The notes under the pieces are model-generated. The model was not told the origin of the DNA. It was given only the letters and a program-made list of their open reading frames with translations, and ran no database searches. Shown piece after piece: positions 26,562-37,059 of a stretch of 54,860 nt of DNA; the first letter of the stretch is position 1, and every line of letters starts with the position of its first letter. Where the stretch lies: positions 1-54,860 of the forward strand of contig NZ_ABEA03000050.1 of NCBI RefSeq assembly GCF_000171235.2. Direction: 5' to 3'. A program made the position numbers and the translations under genes. Source of the DNA: Geminisphaera colitermitum TAV2. Lineage in GTDB: Bacteria; Verrucomicrobiota; Verrucomicrobiia; Opitutales; Opitutaceae.

Positions 26562-26855
26562 ATGCCGACACTTGTCATCAAGTCTGTTCCACCAAAGCTC
26601 CACGCCCGACTCAAGAGGACGGCCATCGCACATCGCCGTTCGCTCACCCAAGAAACCTTGCACCTCCTTGAGACCGCGCTCGGCACGGAAGACACCGATG
26701 CCAGCGTCGATGCAGCCATCACCGGAGGCAAGGGAGCGTCCTATTGGGGCCGACGTCACCTTGTGCCCGCTTACGCCGCCGCTCTGGCTGCCGGAGCTTT
26801 TGCCGGTGGCCATGATTCGACGACTGCCGTGTCTGCCGAGCGTGACATGCGATGA
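26562..26855 (+). CDS. FitA/VapB-type ribbon-helix-helix antitoxin
   Basis: 97 residues. The opening MPTLVIKSVPPKLHARLKRT and AHRRSLTQETLHLLETAL form a ribbon-helix-helix DNA-binding domain of the FitA type; the tail from about residue 45 is low in structure and should wrap the toxin. The start at 26562 is set by this domain; an in-frame upstream ATG at 26484 adds unrelated residues. It overlaps the toxin gene by four bases (ATGA), typical of coupled antitoxin-toxin translation. Confidence 0.85.
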   Translation: MPTLVIKSVPPKLHARLKRTAIAHRRSLTQETLHLLETALGTEDTDASVDAAITGGKGASYWGRRHLVPAYAAALAAGAFAGGHDSTTAVSAERDMR

Positions 26856-27295
26856 TCGCCGCCTACTACGATACGGCCTACCTGCTGAAACTCTACTGGC
26901 CTGAACCGGGTGCCGATCTTGTGCGAGCCCATGCCGCCACTATTGATACCTTGGTTTGTTCACTCCACGGGAGAGCGGAGTTGATCGCCGCCGCACATCG
27001 AAAAGTCCGAGAAGGCACTGCCACCCTGACCCATGTCGAAGCACTGCTGGAGCAGGTAGCCTCCGACCAGACTGCAGGTGCCCTGAATTGGTTGCCGATC
27101 ACCGAACTCCATCTTAACCGGGTGACCGAAGTCTTCCGTCATGCGCCTGGCACCGTCTATTTGCGGGCGGCGGATGCCCTGCATCTCGCCAGTGCTGCGG
27201 AGGAAGGTTTCAATGAAATCTATTCCAACGACAGGCATCTCCTCGCCGCCGCTCCACTCTTCGGCTTGCGAGGCGTGGATGTGATCGTCGCCTGA
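26852..27295 (+). CDS. VapC-type PIN-domain ribonuclease toxin
   Basis: 147 residues forming a complete PIN domain. The acidic metal-binding residues are D7 (AAYYDTAYL), E43 (GRAELIAAA), D108 (RAADALHLASA) and D127 (YSNDRHLL). Type II toxins of this family cleave RNA (often tRNA or rRNA) when the antitoxin is degraded. All active-site residues are present, so the pair is probably functional. It ends five bases from the convergent PEP-CTERM gene, leaving no room for a separate terminator. Confidence 0.9.
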   Translation: MIAAYYDTAYLLKLYWPEPGADLVRAHAATIDTLVCSLHGRAELIAAAHRKVREGTATLTHVEALLEQVASDQTAGALNWLPITELHLNRVTEVFRHAPGTVYLRAADALHLASAAEEGFNEIYSNDRHLLAAAPLFGLRGVDVIVA

Positions 27296-27299
27296 ATGC

Positions 27300-28109
27300 T
27301 TAATTGCGGAATCTCTGGAGAACAACGCTCCCAAAAACAAACGCGCCAAAGATGACCGCATAAGTAGAGGGTTCGGGAATCGGAGACGTCACGGATTTCC
27401 AGTCGGAGCCTATGCGGATCGAATCAAACGACTCGGTGGCACTCGTATTGCCGGCAGCAACGTAGCGAATCAGCTGAATACCGCTGATTTGTGTCACCGT
27501 TGAGGACCAAGTGAGCGTGTATGTAGTCGATGTTTCGTTACTGCCTGAGGCGGGATTTAACCAAAGGGAGAGCACCGCTTTTCCTGTGCCGTCGTTGAAA
27601 ACAAATTTGCCGACGATCAAATTACTCATCCCGGTCGGGTCCGCGATGATATCGCTCAAACGCAAGTTGCTTCCCCCTGCCCTGGCCTGCAAACGGTAAT
27701 TGTACGCCGCCGGTTTTTCACTCCCGACGTTGAAAACCGTGGTGCCGCCATCCCTGAAAACCAGATAATCGGTAAACCCTGTGGTGGATGTGGAGTAGGC
27801 GTCGGTGGTAAGGGTGAAGGAAAAATAGAAATGTCCATCTCCAGCGGCGGTGATCGGAGTTTGCAGGGTGCGAGTGCTGCTGGTTTCCGTCGTGGATGAG
27901 ATGCTCGCGGCACCATTGGACACGGTCCATCCGGTGGCGGAATTACTCCATGCGTTGGAAAAACCGGAGCCTCCGTTCCGGTTGTAGAGGCTGCCGTTTT
28001 CGTAGGAGAAATCTTCCACCACCGCGGGAGCGGCGGCGGGGAGCGTGGTGCAGAATGCGACAGAGGCCAGCATTCCGACGATGATACTGATGCGTGTATT
28101 CATATTCAT
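27300..28109 (-). CDS. PEP-CTERM-anchored secreted protein
   Basis: 269 residues: signal peptide (ISIIVGMLASVAFCTTLPAAA), a beta-rich domain of about 210 residues resembling a concanavalin-like or LamG-type sandwich (VVEDFSYENGSLYNRNGG; GHFYFSFTLTTDA; FVFNDGTGKAVLSLWLNP), and a C-terminal sorting signal PEPSTYAVIFGAFVFGSVVL followed by the basic end QRFRN. Such tails are processed by an exosortase (EpsH/XrtA type), and proteins of this kind are exported with exopolysaccharide. No exosortase gene is in the window. It follows the glycoside hydrolase gene by 45 bases and may be co-transcribed. Confidence 0.85.
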   Translation of the reverse strand: MNMNTRISIIVGMLASVAFCTTLPAAAPAVVEDFSYENGSLYNRNGGSGFSNAWSNSATGWTVSNGAASISSTTETSSTRTLQTPITAAGDGHFYFSFTLTTDAYSTSTTGFTDYLVFRDGGTTVFNVGSEKPAAYNYRLQARAGGSNLRLSDIIADPTGMSNLIVGKFVFNDGTGKAVLSLWLNPASGSNETSTTYTLTWSSTVTQISGIQLIRYVAAGNTSATESFDSIRIGSDWKSVTSPIPEPSTYAVIFGAFVFGSVVLQRFRN

Positions 28110-28154
28110 AATACGTGTTATATGGTTGATGTTATCCGGGCGTCCGGACGGGAA

Positions 28155-29693
28155 TCATTTGCCGGAAATGCGCGGGTTTATGGTGATGAGCAGGGGGTGG
28201 GGGGGGACCGCGAGTTGTTCGATCAACAAGTCGCCGGAGGACGAGGAACGATGGGCAAGCGGCGTGGTCGTTCCTGTCAGCAGGTCGTGGACCGACAGCG
28301 TGTGCGCGGCGGGATCGACCTGGATCTCAACATCGGCGCTTCTCGTGTTTTTGTCATTGATGCGTTCGGCGGACCAGATGGCGACGACAGTCCGGCCTTG
28401 CGGATCGACAAACGGGTAATGCCGGATGGCACTGAGTGCGGGCAGAGGTTCGCCGTCCCATACAGGCGGATGGTCATCCGTCCGGTCCGAGAAGGGTTTG
28501 ACCGTGACGTTAATTTTGTCGGAGGGGACAAAACCGAGGGTCGCACGGGCGAGATTCCTGACGGCGTGATACGAAGGTTTGAGCGAGCCATCGCTGCGAA
28601 TGAGGCCAAAGCCGTTTTCGGCTTCAAAGGGGCTGCCTCCATTTCGCAGGTCGTCCTTGAAAGCATACTGGATGCTGACTTCGACTCCGAGTGCGAGGCC
28701 TTCCATGAAACGGCGGAGGATGTAGCAGGCTTGCGCGTCTTCGGAGAAGGAGGAGTAAATGAATTTCCCCTTCTTTTCGCCTTCCCGGAAGGTCGTCCAT
28801 CCGAATTCCGTGAACCAGATTTGAGAGGGGCCGTTGTGCTTGCGAAGGTGCTCACGATACATGCGGACAAAGGAGGCGAAGGAGCCGTCGATGTCGGCCA
28901 CCGTGAAACCGATCTTTTTCCGGTATCCGTCAGTGCCGCGGTGGGAAAGGACTTCTGCCGGAGAGCGGAAGCTGTAGGGATGGTCTGTAATGCCATCCAC
29001 ACTACGTGATATTCCCATGGCAATCTGGCGGTAATTCTGAGGGGTGACGTTGCCAAGGCCGACTACGGGCATGTGCGGATTGGCGGCCTTGATCGCATCG
29101 GCGGCGGTGTTGAGAAGCTTGACGTAGCGGGCGAGCCAGGGGGAGTCGGAGCCGTCCGGCTCGCGTCCGGTCCAGTCGGATTTTTTTCCAAGGTAATGCC
29201 GGGCGTACGAACCAAAGGGTTCGTTGATGATTTCCATCGTGTGGATTTTTCCGTCGAGTTCCCGTGCAAGCCATGCGGCGGCGCGGGCATAGGCGGCGGG
29301 ATCGTAAGCGTCTTCGTAGAGATCGTTTTTACCTTGGAAAACGAGAAGCACTTTAAGGCCGTTGGCGTTGGCGAGTTCGATCCACTTGCGTGTATTTTCG
29401 GATACACGGTATTGGCCGCGAGAGAGTTCGGTATCCCGCCATGTGATTTCGCCGCGTATCCACCCGACGCCGAGGCTGGCGATCATGGGGATGTGTTTTT
29501 CCGCATCCCAGGACTTCATCCAGGGTGTCTTGTGGCAAAAGTGGGTATGCACCCCGATTTTGTAGTTGAGAAGTGGTGACGGGGTGTCGTCTGCGCTGGC
29601 GGTGGTCGTGGTGAAGCAAGCGGCGGTTGCGAGCGACAAAATGGCTGTGAGGGTGCACAAATTACGTAAGGTGCTGTGTCGTGTTTTGCTCAT
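28155..29693 (-). CDS. Secreted glycoside hydrolase, clan GH-A type (GH5/GH39-like)
   Basis: 512 residues. Signal peptide (about 1-34, LCTLTAILSLATAACF). A TIM-barrel with the clan GH-A pattern: acid/base E158 in MEIINEPFGSY after strand 4 and nucleophile E296 in IWFTEFGWTT at strand 7, plus GWIRGEITWRDTELSRGQY and DGITDHPYSF. The C-terminal 120 residues form a beta domain (GRTVVAIWSAERINDKNTRS). It should act outside the cytoplasm on a plant- or host-derived polysaccharide; substrate is not predictable. Context with a pseudopilin, a PEP-CTERM protein and a LacI regulator suggests a sugar-induced unit. Confidence 0.85.
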   Translation of the reverse strand: MSKTRHSTLRNLCTLTAILSLATAACFTTTTASADDTPSPLLNYKIGVHTHFCHKTPWMKSWDAEKHIPMIASLGVGWIRGEITWRDTELSRGQYRVSENTRKWIELANANGLKVLLVFQGKNDLYEDAYDPAAYARAAAWLARELDGKIHTMEIINEPFGSYARHYLGKKSDWTGREPDGSDSPWLARYVKLLNTAADAIKAANPHMPVVGLGNVTPQNYRQIAMGISRSVDGITDHPYSFRSPAEVLSHRGTDGYRKKIGFTVADIDGSFASFVRMYREHLRKHNGPSQIWFTEFGWTTFREGEKKGKFIYSSFSEDAQACYILRRFMEGLALGVEVSIQYAFKDDLRNGGSPFEAENGFGLIRSDGSLKPSYHAVRNLARATLGFVPSDKINVTVKPFSDRTDDHPPVWDGEPLPALSAIRHYPFVDPQGRTVVAIWSAERINDKNTRSADVEIQVDPAAHTLSVHDLLTGTTTPLAHRSSSSGDLLIEQLAVPPHPLLITINPRISGK

Positions 29694-29758
29694 TGGATGT
29701 CCGGGAGATAATGGGAATCAGGTAGCGGCGGGGCGCAGTCGGTAACCGGCTGTTATCC

Positions 29759-29770
29759 GGGGGGGGGGGG
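29759..29770. repeat. G12 homopolymer between pseudopilin and glycoside hydrolase genes
   Basis: Sits 66-77 bases before the glycoside hydrolase start and 5 bases after the pseudopilin stop. Length changes here could alter spacing of control signals but not a reading frame. Confidence 0.95.
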
Positions 29771-29775
29771 AGCTG

Positions 29776-30525
29776 TTACCAAGGGGCTTCGAATCCGAAG
29801 TTGTATCGTTTTTCTGTTCGTGCGGCGTCCCGTTCCGCCGCGCTCATGAGAATGACATGCCCATCAAGGAAGGAGAAATTGCCTTTCCGTTTTCCGTTAT
29901 GAGGGAACGTCATTTCGCTGTAGTAGCGCGGCATCTGACCATGCCAGTATTGGGAAAGGCGGCGCTCGGCGTGTTGATACTCGGCAAGGAAGCACATCCG
30001 CGAAGGCGTGGGAAAGCTGTCGAGCGTTTTGTTGGCGGCCTTGTGCCCTTTGCTTGGATCGGGGGGATCAACCTCACCGTCGCCCGAAATGCCGTAGGAG
30101 ACTTTGCCATCGGGGAGCGTTCTACCGCTACGCGTAAAGATTCCGGTGTACGGGGGGGAACCTTCGAAGGGAGTTTGGTCGTCGGGGCATTTGTAAACGC
30201 CGCTGGCCTGACAGTAATCCGGGTAAAGCAGTTGCCACCATGCTTTGTCGGAAGACACGGGATTTTTATACGTCGGTGGAAGGCGGTTGCGGTTGTCCTG
30301 CGCGTAGAGCAGGGCGCTCTGCGTGAGCTGGCGCATGTTGGATGCGCATTGCGCGGTGCGGGCTGAATCGCGGACGCGTCCTGTAATAGGAATCAGGATA
30401 CCGGCCAAAATTCCGATAATGGCAATGACTGTAAGCAATTCGATCAGGGTAAAGGCGCGCTTCCCCCAATGAGGGGGGGAGTGGGTGAGAGGGAGTGAAA
30501 TCGGGGAGGAGGTGGCGGAGTTCAT
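29776..30525 (-). CDS. Type II-secretion/type IV pseudopilin with H-X9-DG type C terminus
   Basis: 249 residues. The prepilin signal KRAFTLIELLTVIAIIGILA (about 22-41) has the Glu at +5 but Ala instead of the usual Gly before Phe. A long helix continues to SNMRQLTQSALLYAQDN. The C-terminal part has PHNGKRKGNFSFLDGHV, the H-X9-DG motif of a family that occurs in many copies in Verrucomicrobiota and Planctomycetota. It lies 82 bases before the glycoside hydrolase gene and divergent from the LacI gene. Role (secretion aid or surface fibre) is unknown. Confidence 0.85.
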   Translation of the reverse strand: MNSATSSPISLPLTHSPPHWGKRAFTLIELLTVIAIIGILAGILIPITGRVRDSARTAQCASNMRQLTQSALLYAQDNRNRLPPTYKNPVSSDKAWWQLLYPDYCQASGVYKCPDDQTPFEGSPPYTGIFTRSGRTLPDGKVSYGISGDGEVDPPDPSKGHKAANKTLDSFPTPSRMCFLAEYQHAERRLSQYWHGQMPRYYSEMTFPHNGKRKGNFSFLDGHVILMSAAERDAARTEKRYNFGFEAPW

Positions 30526-30611
30526 TGAGTAACAGGGTTTGATTCAGGAGAGGCGGGTGGCGGACGGGCATATCCATGGGCATCTACTTTAGGGATTCAA
30601 AAAAAAATCCA

Positions 30612-30625
30612 TGCATATTTATGCA
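30612..30625. promoter_or_regulatory. Palindrome TGCATA-TT-TATGCA, candidate operator of the LacI regulator
   Basis: Perfect 14-base palindrome in the divergent promoter region, 49-62 bases before the lacI-type start and 87-100 bases before the pseudopilin start. A further half-site TTGCATG follows at about 30634. LacI-family proteins bind such AT-centred palindromes, although theirs usually have a central CG. Confidence 0.55.
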
Positions 30626-30673
30626 CGTTCAACTTGCATGTATTCCCGACAAAGAGCAAAGGTCTGCGCTGAC

Positions 30674-31717
30674 ATGGCTGCCTTCTCCGTGCGTCTTACC
30701 CAGATCGAACTCGCCCGACAACTCGGACTGAGCCAAGCCACGGTTTCGCGGGCGTTGAAAGGCAGCTTGCTGTTACCCAAGGACACGATCCGGCGCGTCC
30801 GGGAAGCGGCGGAAGCCAGCGGTTACCGGCCCGATCCGGGGCTGGCGAGCCTGGTCGCTTACCGGAAATCGAGGAACCCGCCCGGCAAGGGGCAATGCCT
30901 CGCGTGGCTGATGTCGAAGTATCAAGCAGACCTTCCACCGCATCGCACTTATCCCGAACACATTCTGGACGGAGCCAGGCAGCGGGCTCATCAACTAGGT
31001 TATCGTTTGGAGACATTTTTTACGGACGCCCCGGACATGACGCCGCAACGACTCTCACGGATGCTCGCCTACCGACGGGTGGAGGGAATTATTTTGGCGC
31101 CACACGTCTCGCCCGGCACGGAGCTTCCGCTGATCCTGGACGATTTTTCCACCGTGGCCATCGGGCATACGGTGCATATTCAGCGGATCGATCGCGTGGC
31201 ACATAATCATTTTGAGTCGATGCTCATCGTGTGCTCGAAGCTCCGCGAACGTGGACTGCGGCGGATCGGACTTGGTTTGCCTCCACATTCGGACATGCGT
31301 TCGCATGGATTGTGGAAGGCGGCATTCCTGCTTGATCAAACCACCACGCCGAAAGGCCGGCACATCCCGGTGCTCGGAACGGAGGAAACGGACGCCGTGT
31401 CGCTTCGTGCGTGGTTTACCCGCTGGAGACCCGACGCGCTCATTCTGCACCTCGCCAACAGCGGCGCGCGACTGGAGCAACTGAAGGCGCTTGGCGTGCG
31501 GTGGCCGGAGGATGTCAGCGTGGCGCTGTTGTCGTTGCCCGATGGATACGAACATTTCTCCGGCATCAACGAACGGACGGAGGAACTGGGGGCGTTTTCG
31601 GTGGAGGCGCTTGTATCGCGCATCCAGAATAACCAGCGCGGAGTGCCGGAACTGCCGCGCATGCACATGATCGAGGGAAGCTGGCAGGAGGGGACGACTT
31701 GCCGAAAACGGAAGTGA
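30674..31717 (+). CDS. LacI-family transcriptional regulator
   Basis: 347 residues from the ATG at 30674, chosen because the helix-turn-helix begins just after (RLTQIELARQLGLSQATVSR, then ALKGSLLLPKDTIRRVREAAEASGY with the hinge helix). Residues 60-340 form the two-lobed periplasmic-binding-like sensor (VEGIILAPHVSPG; LRERGLRRIGLGL; RWPEDVSVALLSLPD). The effector sugar is not predictable. Divergent from the pseudopilin, hydrolase and PEP-CTERM genes, it is the natural candidate to control them. Convergent with ureC, 33 bases apart. Confidence 0.88.
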   Translation: MAAFSVRLTQIELARQLGLSQATVSRALKGSLLLPKDTIRRVREAAEASGYRPDPGLASLVAYRKSRNPPGKGQCLAWLMSKYQADLPPHRTYPEHILDGARQRAHQLGYRLETFFTDAPDMTPQRLSRMLAYRRVEGIILAPHVSPGTELPLILDDFSTVAIGHTVHIQRIDRVAHNHFESMLIVCSKLRERGLRRIGLGLPPHSDMRSHGLWKAAFLLDQTTTPKGRHIPVLGTEETDAVSLRAWFTRWRPDALILHLANSGARLEQLKALGVRWPEDVSVALLSLPDGYEHFSGINERTEELGAFSVEALVSRIQNNQRGVPELPRMHMIEGSWQEGTTCRKRK

Positions 31718-31750
31718 GGCAAGGAGCGGCGGCAAAGGGATGCGGACGCG

Positions 31751-33541
<1,791 letters not shown>

Positions 33542-33545
<4 letters not shown>

Positions 33546-33856
33546 GGGAGTTTGCCGTTGATTTTGGCGTTGAGGCCGTGGACTTCGCGGGCTCCGGCCA
33601 GGGCGACGAGGGTGACGGTCTTGGTGTCGCCAGCCTCGAAGCGGACTGCGGTGCCAGCAGGAATGTTGAGGCGGTAGCCGCGGGCGGCGGAGCGGTCGAA
33701 GATGAGGGCGGTGTTGACTTCGTAAAAATGGAAGTGCGAGCCGACTTGAATGGGGCGGTCGCCGGTATTGGCAACGTCGAGCGTGAGGGTGGCGAGGCCG
33801 GTGTTGGCTTCGAGGGGCGGTGCGTCGGGCGCGATGATGATTTCGCCGGGGATCAT
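33542..33856 (-). CDS. ureB: Urease beta subunit
   Basis: 104 residues, the normal size for a separate UreB. Family signatures: MIPGEIIIA start, [43 protein letters not shown]. It is a structural subunit of the (ABC)3 complex. It begins two bases after the ureA stop and overlaps ureC by ATGA, so translation of ureABC is coupled. Confidence 0.96.
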
Positions 33857-33858
33857 GG

Positions 33859-34161
33859 TCAGCGGATCGGGTTGTGGACGGTGACGAGTTTGGTGCCGTC
33901 GGGGAAGGTGGCCTCGACTTGCACGTCGTGGATCATTTCCGGGATACCTTCCATGACATCGTTGCGGGTGAGAAGCGTGGTGCCGTGGCTCATAAGGTCG
34001 GCCACGCTGCGGCCGTCGCGCGCGCCTTCGATGATCTCGTAGGTGATAATGGCGATGGCCTCGGGATAGTTGAGCTTGAGGCCGCGCGCCTGACGGCGGC
34101 GGGCAAGGTCGGCGGCAACGACGATGAGGAGTTTTTCGCGTTCGCGGGGAGTCAGGTGCAT
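33859..34161 (-). CDS. ureA: Urease gamma subunit
   Basis: 100 residues, from the ATG at 34161 giving the family start [20 protein letters not shown]; the longer frame to 34182 adds seven unrelated residues. Signatures [21 protein letters not shown] and [20 protein letters not shown]. The first urease gene after urtE, separated by a palindromic repeat, with no ureD between, unlike many urt-ure clusters. Confidence 0.96.
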   Translation of the reverse strand: MHLTPREREKLLIVVAADLARRRQARGLKLNYPEAIAIITYEIIEGARDGRSVADLMSHGTTLLTRNDVMEGIPEMIHDVQVEATFPDGTKLVTVHNPIR

Positions 34162-34174
34162 GGATGGGAAAAAA

Positions 34175-34273
34175 TTAACCACAGAGGCATGGAGGCACAG
34201 AGGAACATACCACGGAGAATTGCGGTGGGACTCTGTGGATTGGCTCTCTGTGGCTTTGTGTCTTTGTGGTTAA
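34175..34273. repeat. Imperfect palindromic repeat of (A/C)CACAGAG units between urtE and ureA
   Basis: Begins TTAACCACAGAGGCATGGAG and ends GTGTCTTTGTGGTTAA; the arms pair imperfectly over about 30 bases. It resembles in style the GCAGAG repeat found within purL. It would form a large hairpin in the urt-ure transcript just upstream of the ureA start. Confidence 0.75.
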
Positions 34274-34287
34274 TCATGGTTTAGAAA

Positions 34288-35121
34288 TCAGACTTGCAGG
34301 TGTTGTTGCACTACGTCGTCGGTGAGGGCGGAGATGGGGCCGGTGTAGGTGATGGCGCCGCGGTCCATGGCGTAAAAGCGGTCGGCGACGTCGCGGCAAA
34401 AATCGACGTATTGCTCGACAAGAAGGATGGAGAGTTCGCCTTTGAGCTTTTTGAGCGTGTCTCCGATTTCGTCGATGATGGAGGGCTGGATGCCTTCGGT
34501 GGGTTCGTCGAGGATGAGGAGCTTGGGACGCGTGAGAAGGGCGCGGGCGATGGCGAGTTGCTGTTGTTGTCCGCCGGAGAGAACGCCGCCTTTGCGGGAC
34601 GACATGGTCTTCAATACAGGAAAAAGTGAATACACGCGGTCGAGATCGGGCTGGCCGGCGGAGCCGAGGCGTCCGTGAACGGCGAGACCGATGCGGAGGT
34701 TTTCCTCGATGGTAAGGTGCGGGAAGATGTCGCGGCCTTGCGGGACGTAGCCGAGGCCGGAGCGGGCGCGGTTGTCGGTGCGCTGGCTGTTGCGAAGCGG
34801 GGTGCCGCCAAAGGTAATCGTGCCGGCACGGACGGGAAGAAGGCCCATGATGCAGCGCAGCGTAGTGGTTTTTCCAACACCGTTGCGTCCCATGAGGCAG
34901 ACGACTTCGCCGGGGTGAATGTCGAGCGTGACACCGCGCAGGATACGTGAGCCGCCGATGGCGGCTTCGATGGCGTTGATGCCAAGCACGGGGGGAGGCG
35001 AGGCGGGACTCCGCGGATTGAGGTCGGTCGCGTGGATTTCGGAGTTGTCGGTGGTGGCTATCATAGGTTTCGAACGCTCAAATTCTTTCCAGGGAAATGT
35101 ATCGTAAAATCCATTATTCAC
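34288..35121 (-). CDS. urtE: Urea ABC transporter ATPase UrtE
   Basis: 277 residues. Walker A MGRNGVGKTTTL, Q-loop YVPQGRDIFPHLT, signature LSGGQQQQLAIARAL and Walker B LLILDEPTEGIQPSII; the last motif (EGIQPSI) is typical of UrtE among LivF relatives. GTG start at 35121 overlaps the urtD stop by four bases (GTGA), which favours it; an ATG at 35064 is an alternative that removes 19 N-terminal residues. Works with UrtD as the ATPase pair under the UrtB/UrtC permease. Confidence 0.93.
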   Translation of the reverse strand: MNNGFYDTFPWKEFERSKPMIATTDNSEIHATDLNPRSPASPPPVLGINAIEAAIGGSRILRGVTLDIHPGEVVCLMGRNGVGKTTTLRCIMGLLPVRAGTITFGGTPLRNSQRTDNRARSGLGYVPQGRDIFPHLTIEENLRIGLAVHGRLGSAGQPDLDRVYSLFPVLKTMSSRKGGVLSGGQQQQLAIARALLTRPKLLILDEPTEGIQPSIIDEIGDTLKKLKGELSILLVEQYVDFCRDVADRFYAMDRGAITYTGPISALTDDVVQQHLQV

Positions 35122-35891
35122 TTGCCGCGTCCGAGATAGACTTCGCGGACTTTCGGATTTTGTTGCACGTCGTCAAATTTGCCTTCGCAGAGGATGCTGC
35201 CCTGGTGGAGGACGCTGACTTTGCGGCCTTGGGCGATTTGCTTCACAAAGGTCATGTCGTGCTCGATGACGACGAGGCTGTGTTTGCCAGCGAGGCTGAT
35301 GAGGAGTTCGCCGGTGCGGTGAGTTTCTTCGTCGGTCATGCCGGCGGCGGGTTCATCGACAAGGAGGAGGCGGGGGTCCTGCGCGAGGAGCATGGCGATT
35401 TCGAGCCATTGTTTCTGGCCGTGCGAGAGTTCGCCGGCGAGGCGGGTGGCTTGTGTGTCGAGACGGACGACCTTTAGGAGTTCGTCGATGTGGTCGGCGT
35501 GTTCGCGCGAGATGCGGCGGGTGAGTGAGGACCAGACGCCGCGCGGTGCTTTGATGGAGAGGCGAATGTTGTCCCAGACGGTGAGTTGCACGTAAACGGA
35601 GGGGGTCTGGAATTTGCGTCCGATGCCGAGGCCGTTGATGTCGCATTCGTCGAGCGCGGTGAGGTCGGTGTCGCCAAACTCGATCTTGCCGGTGTCGGGT
35701 TTGGCGCGACCGGTGAGGAGGTCGAAAAAGGTGGATTTGCCCGCTCCGTTGGGGCCGATGACGGTGCGCAGTTCCCCGGAATCGAGATAAAAATTGAGTC
35801 CGTTGATGGCGCGGAATCCGTCGTAGGTTTTGGTGACGTCCTCGACGGTGAGCAGGACGGGGCGCGGGTGAGTGGTGAGCGGAAGGGACAT
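35118..35891 (-). CDS. urtD: Urea ABC transporter ATPase UrtD
   Basis: 257 residues. Walker A IGPNGAGKSTFFDLLTG, family-typical FQTPSVYVQLTVWDNI, signature LSHGQKQWLEIAMLL (a His-Gly variant typical of UrtD), Walker B LLLVDEPAAGMTDEE, H-loop VVIEHDMTFV. Forty-two bases after urtC; that gap holds short CTTCAG(G/C)C repeats. Confidence 0.94.
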   Translation of the reverse strand: MSLPLTTHPRPVLLTVEDVTKTYDGFRAINGLNFYLDSGELRTVIGPNGAGKSTFFDLLTGRAKPDTGKIEFGDTDLTALDECDINGLGIGRKFQTPSVYVQLTVWDNIRLSIKAPRGVWSSLTRRISREHADHIDELLKVVRLDTQATRLAGELSHGQKQWLEIAMLLAQDPRLLLVDEPAAGMTDEETHRTGELLISLAGKHSLVVIEHDMTFVKQIAQGRKVSVLHQGSILCEGKFDDVQQNPKVREVYLGRGK

Positions 35892-35933
35892 GGCGGAGAG
35901 GGCGTTAGTGGTTTGTTTTCAGTCTTCAGGCTT

Positions 35934-37043
35934 TCAGCCCTTCAGCCTTTTTTTGATGCGCGATGGGATGCTGACGATGCCGCCGGGGAGAAGGAGGACG
36001 ACGACGATGAAGAGCGCCGCCATGATGAAGAGCCAGAGTTCGGGGGCGGCGCGGGTGGCCCAGCTTTTGAGGGCATTGACGCCAACGGCGCCAATGATGG
36101 GACCGAGGAGCGTGCCGCGTCCGCCGACGGCCACCCAGACGACGGCTTCGAGGGATTTGTCAGGCGTCATTTCGGAGGGGTTGATGATGCCGACCTGGCC
36201 GACGTAGAGCGCGCCGCCGAGTCCGCTGGTCATGGCGGCGAGGACGAAGACGAAGAGTTTGTAACGGGCGGTGTCGTATCCGGAAAATCTTACGCGGTTC
36301 TCGCCGTCGCGCACGGCCTGGAGGATCTGACCGGCCTTGGTGCGGGTGAGCCAGCGGAAGAAGTAGAACACGCCGGCGAGGGTGAGGATGGAGGCGATGT
36401 AGAGGCCGCGGCGGGTGGCGGGGGCGTTGATGTCGAAGCCGAGGATTTTTTTGAAGTCGGTGAGTCCGTTGTTCCCTCCGAAACCGAAGTCGTTGCGGAA
36501 AAACATGAGGGCGGCGGCATAGGTGAGGGCTTGCGTGAGGATGGAGAAGTAAACGCCTTTCATGCGCGAGCGGAAGGCGAGGTATCCAAATATCCATGCC
36601 AGCAGGCCGGGAATGGCGAGGGCCATGATGAGAGCAAAGGTGAAGCTGTAGAAGGGCAGCCAGTGGGCGGGGAGTTTTTCGTAGCCGAGAAAGACCATGA
36701 AGTCGGGGAGGTCGCTTTTGTATTGGCCGAGTTTCCCGATCATGAGGATGAGGTAAATGCCCATGGCATAGCCTCCGAGGGCGAAGAAGAGCGCCTGACC
36801 AAGACTGAGGATGCCGGTGAAACCCCAGAGCAGGTCGATACCGAGGGCGAGGATGGCGAGGGTGGCGTACTTGCCGTAGAGGTTGATCGTGAAGTTGCTG
36901 ATGTGCAGCGCGTGGCCGGGGGGAAAGGCGGCGTTGCAAACGGGCAGGACAACCGCGAGGACGAGCAGGGCGGCGGCGAAGGCGGTCCACTGGACGGGCG
37001 TGAACAGAGAGGCGGCGCGAGCGTTGGCGGGTGCGGGAGTCAC
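35934..37043 (-). CDS. urtC: Urea ABC transporter permease UrtC
   Basis: 369 residues from a GTG at 37043, 16 bases after the urtB stop. The longer open frame (to 37211) overlaps urtB and reads as low-complexity Ser/Pro, so it is rejected. About ten membrane segments with the LivM-type core: [38 protein letters not shown], and the EAA-like loop [20 protein letters not shown], then [20 protein letters not shown]. Pairs with UrtB in the inner membrane. Confidence 0.93.
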   Translation of the reverse strand: MTPAPANARAASLFTPVQWTAFAAALLVLAVVLPVCNAAFPPGHALHISNFTINLYGKYATLAILALGIDLLWGFTGILSLGQALFFALGGYAMGIYLILMIGKLGQYKSDLPDFMVFLGYEKLPAHWLPFYSFTFALIMALAIPGLLAWIFGYLAFRSRMKGVYFSILTQALTYAAALMFFRNDFGFGGNNGLTDFKKILGFDINAPATRRGLYIASILTLAGVFYFFRWLTRTKAGQILQAVRDGENRVRFSGYDTARYKLFVFVLAAMTSGLGGALYVGQVGIINPSEMTPDKSLEAVVWVAVGGRGTLLGPIIGAVGVNALKSWATRAAPELWLFIMAALFIVVVLLLPGGIVSIPSRIKKRLKG

Positions 37044-37059
37044 GAGTAGTGCGATGCGG

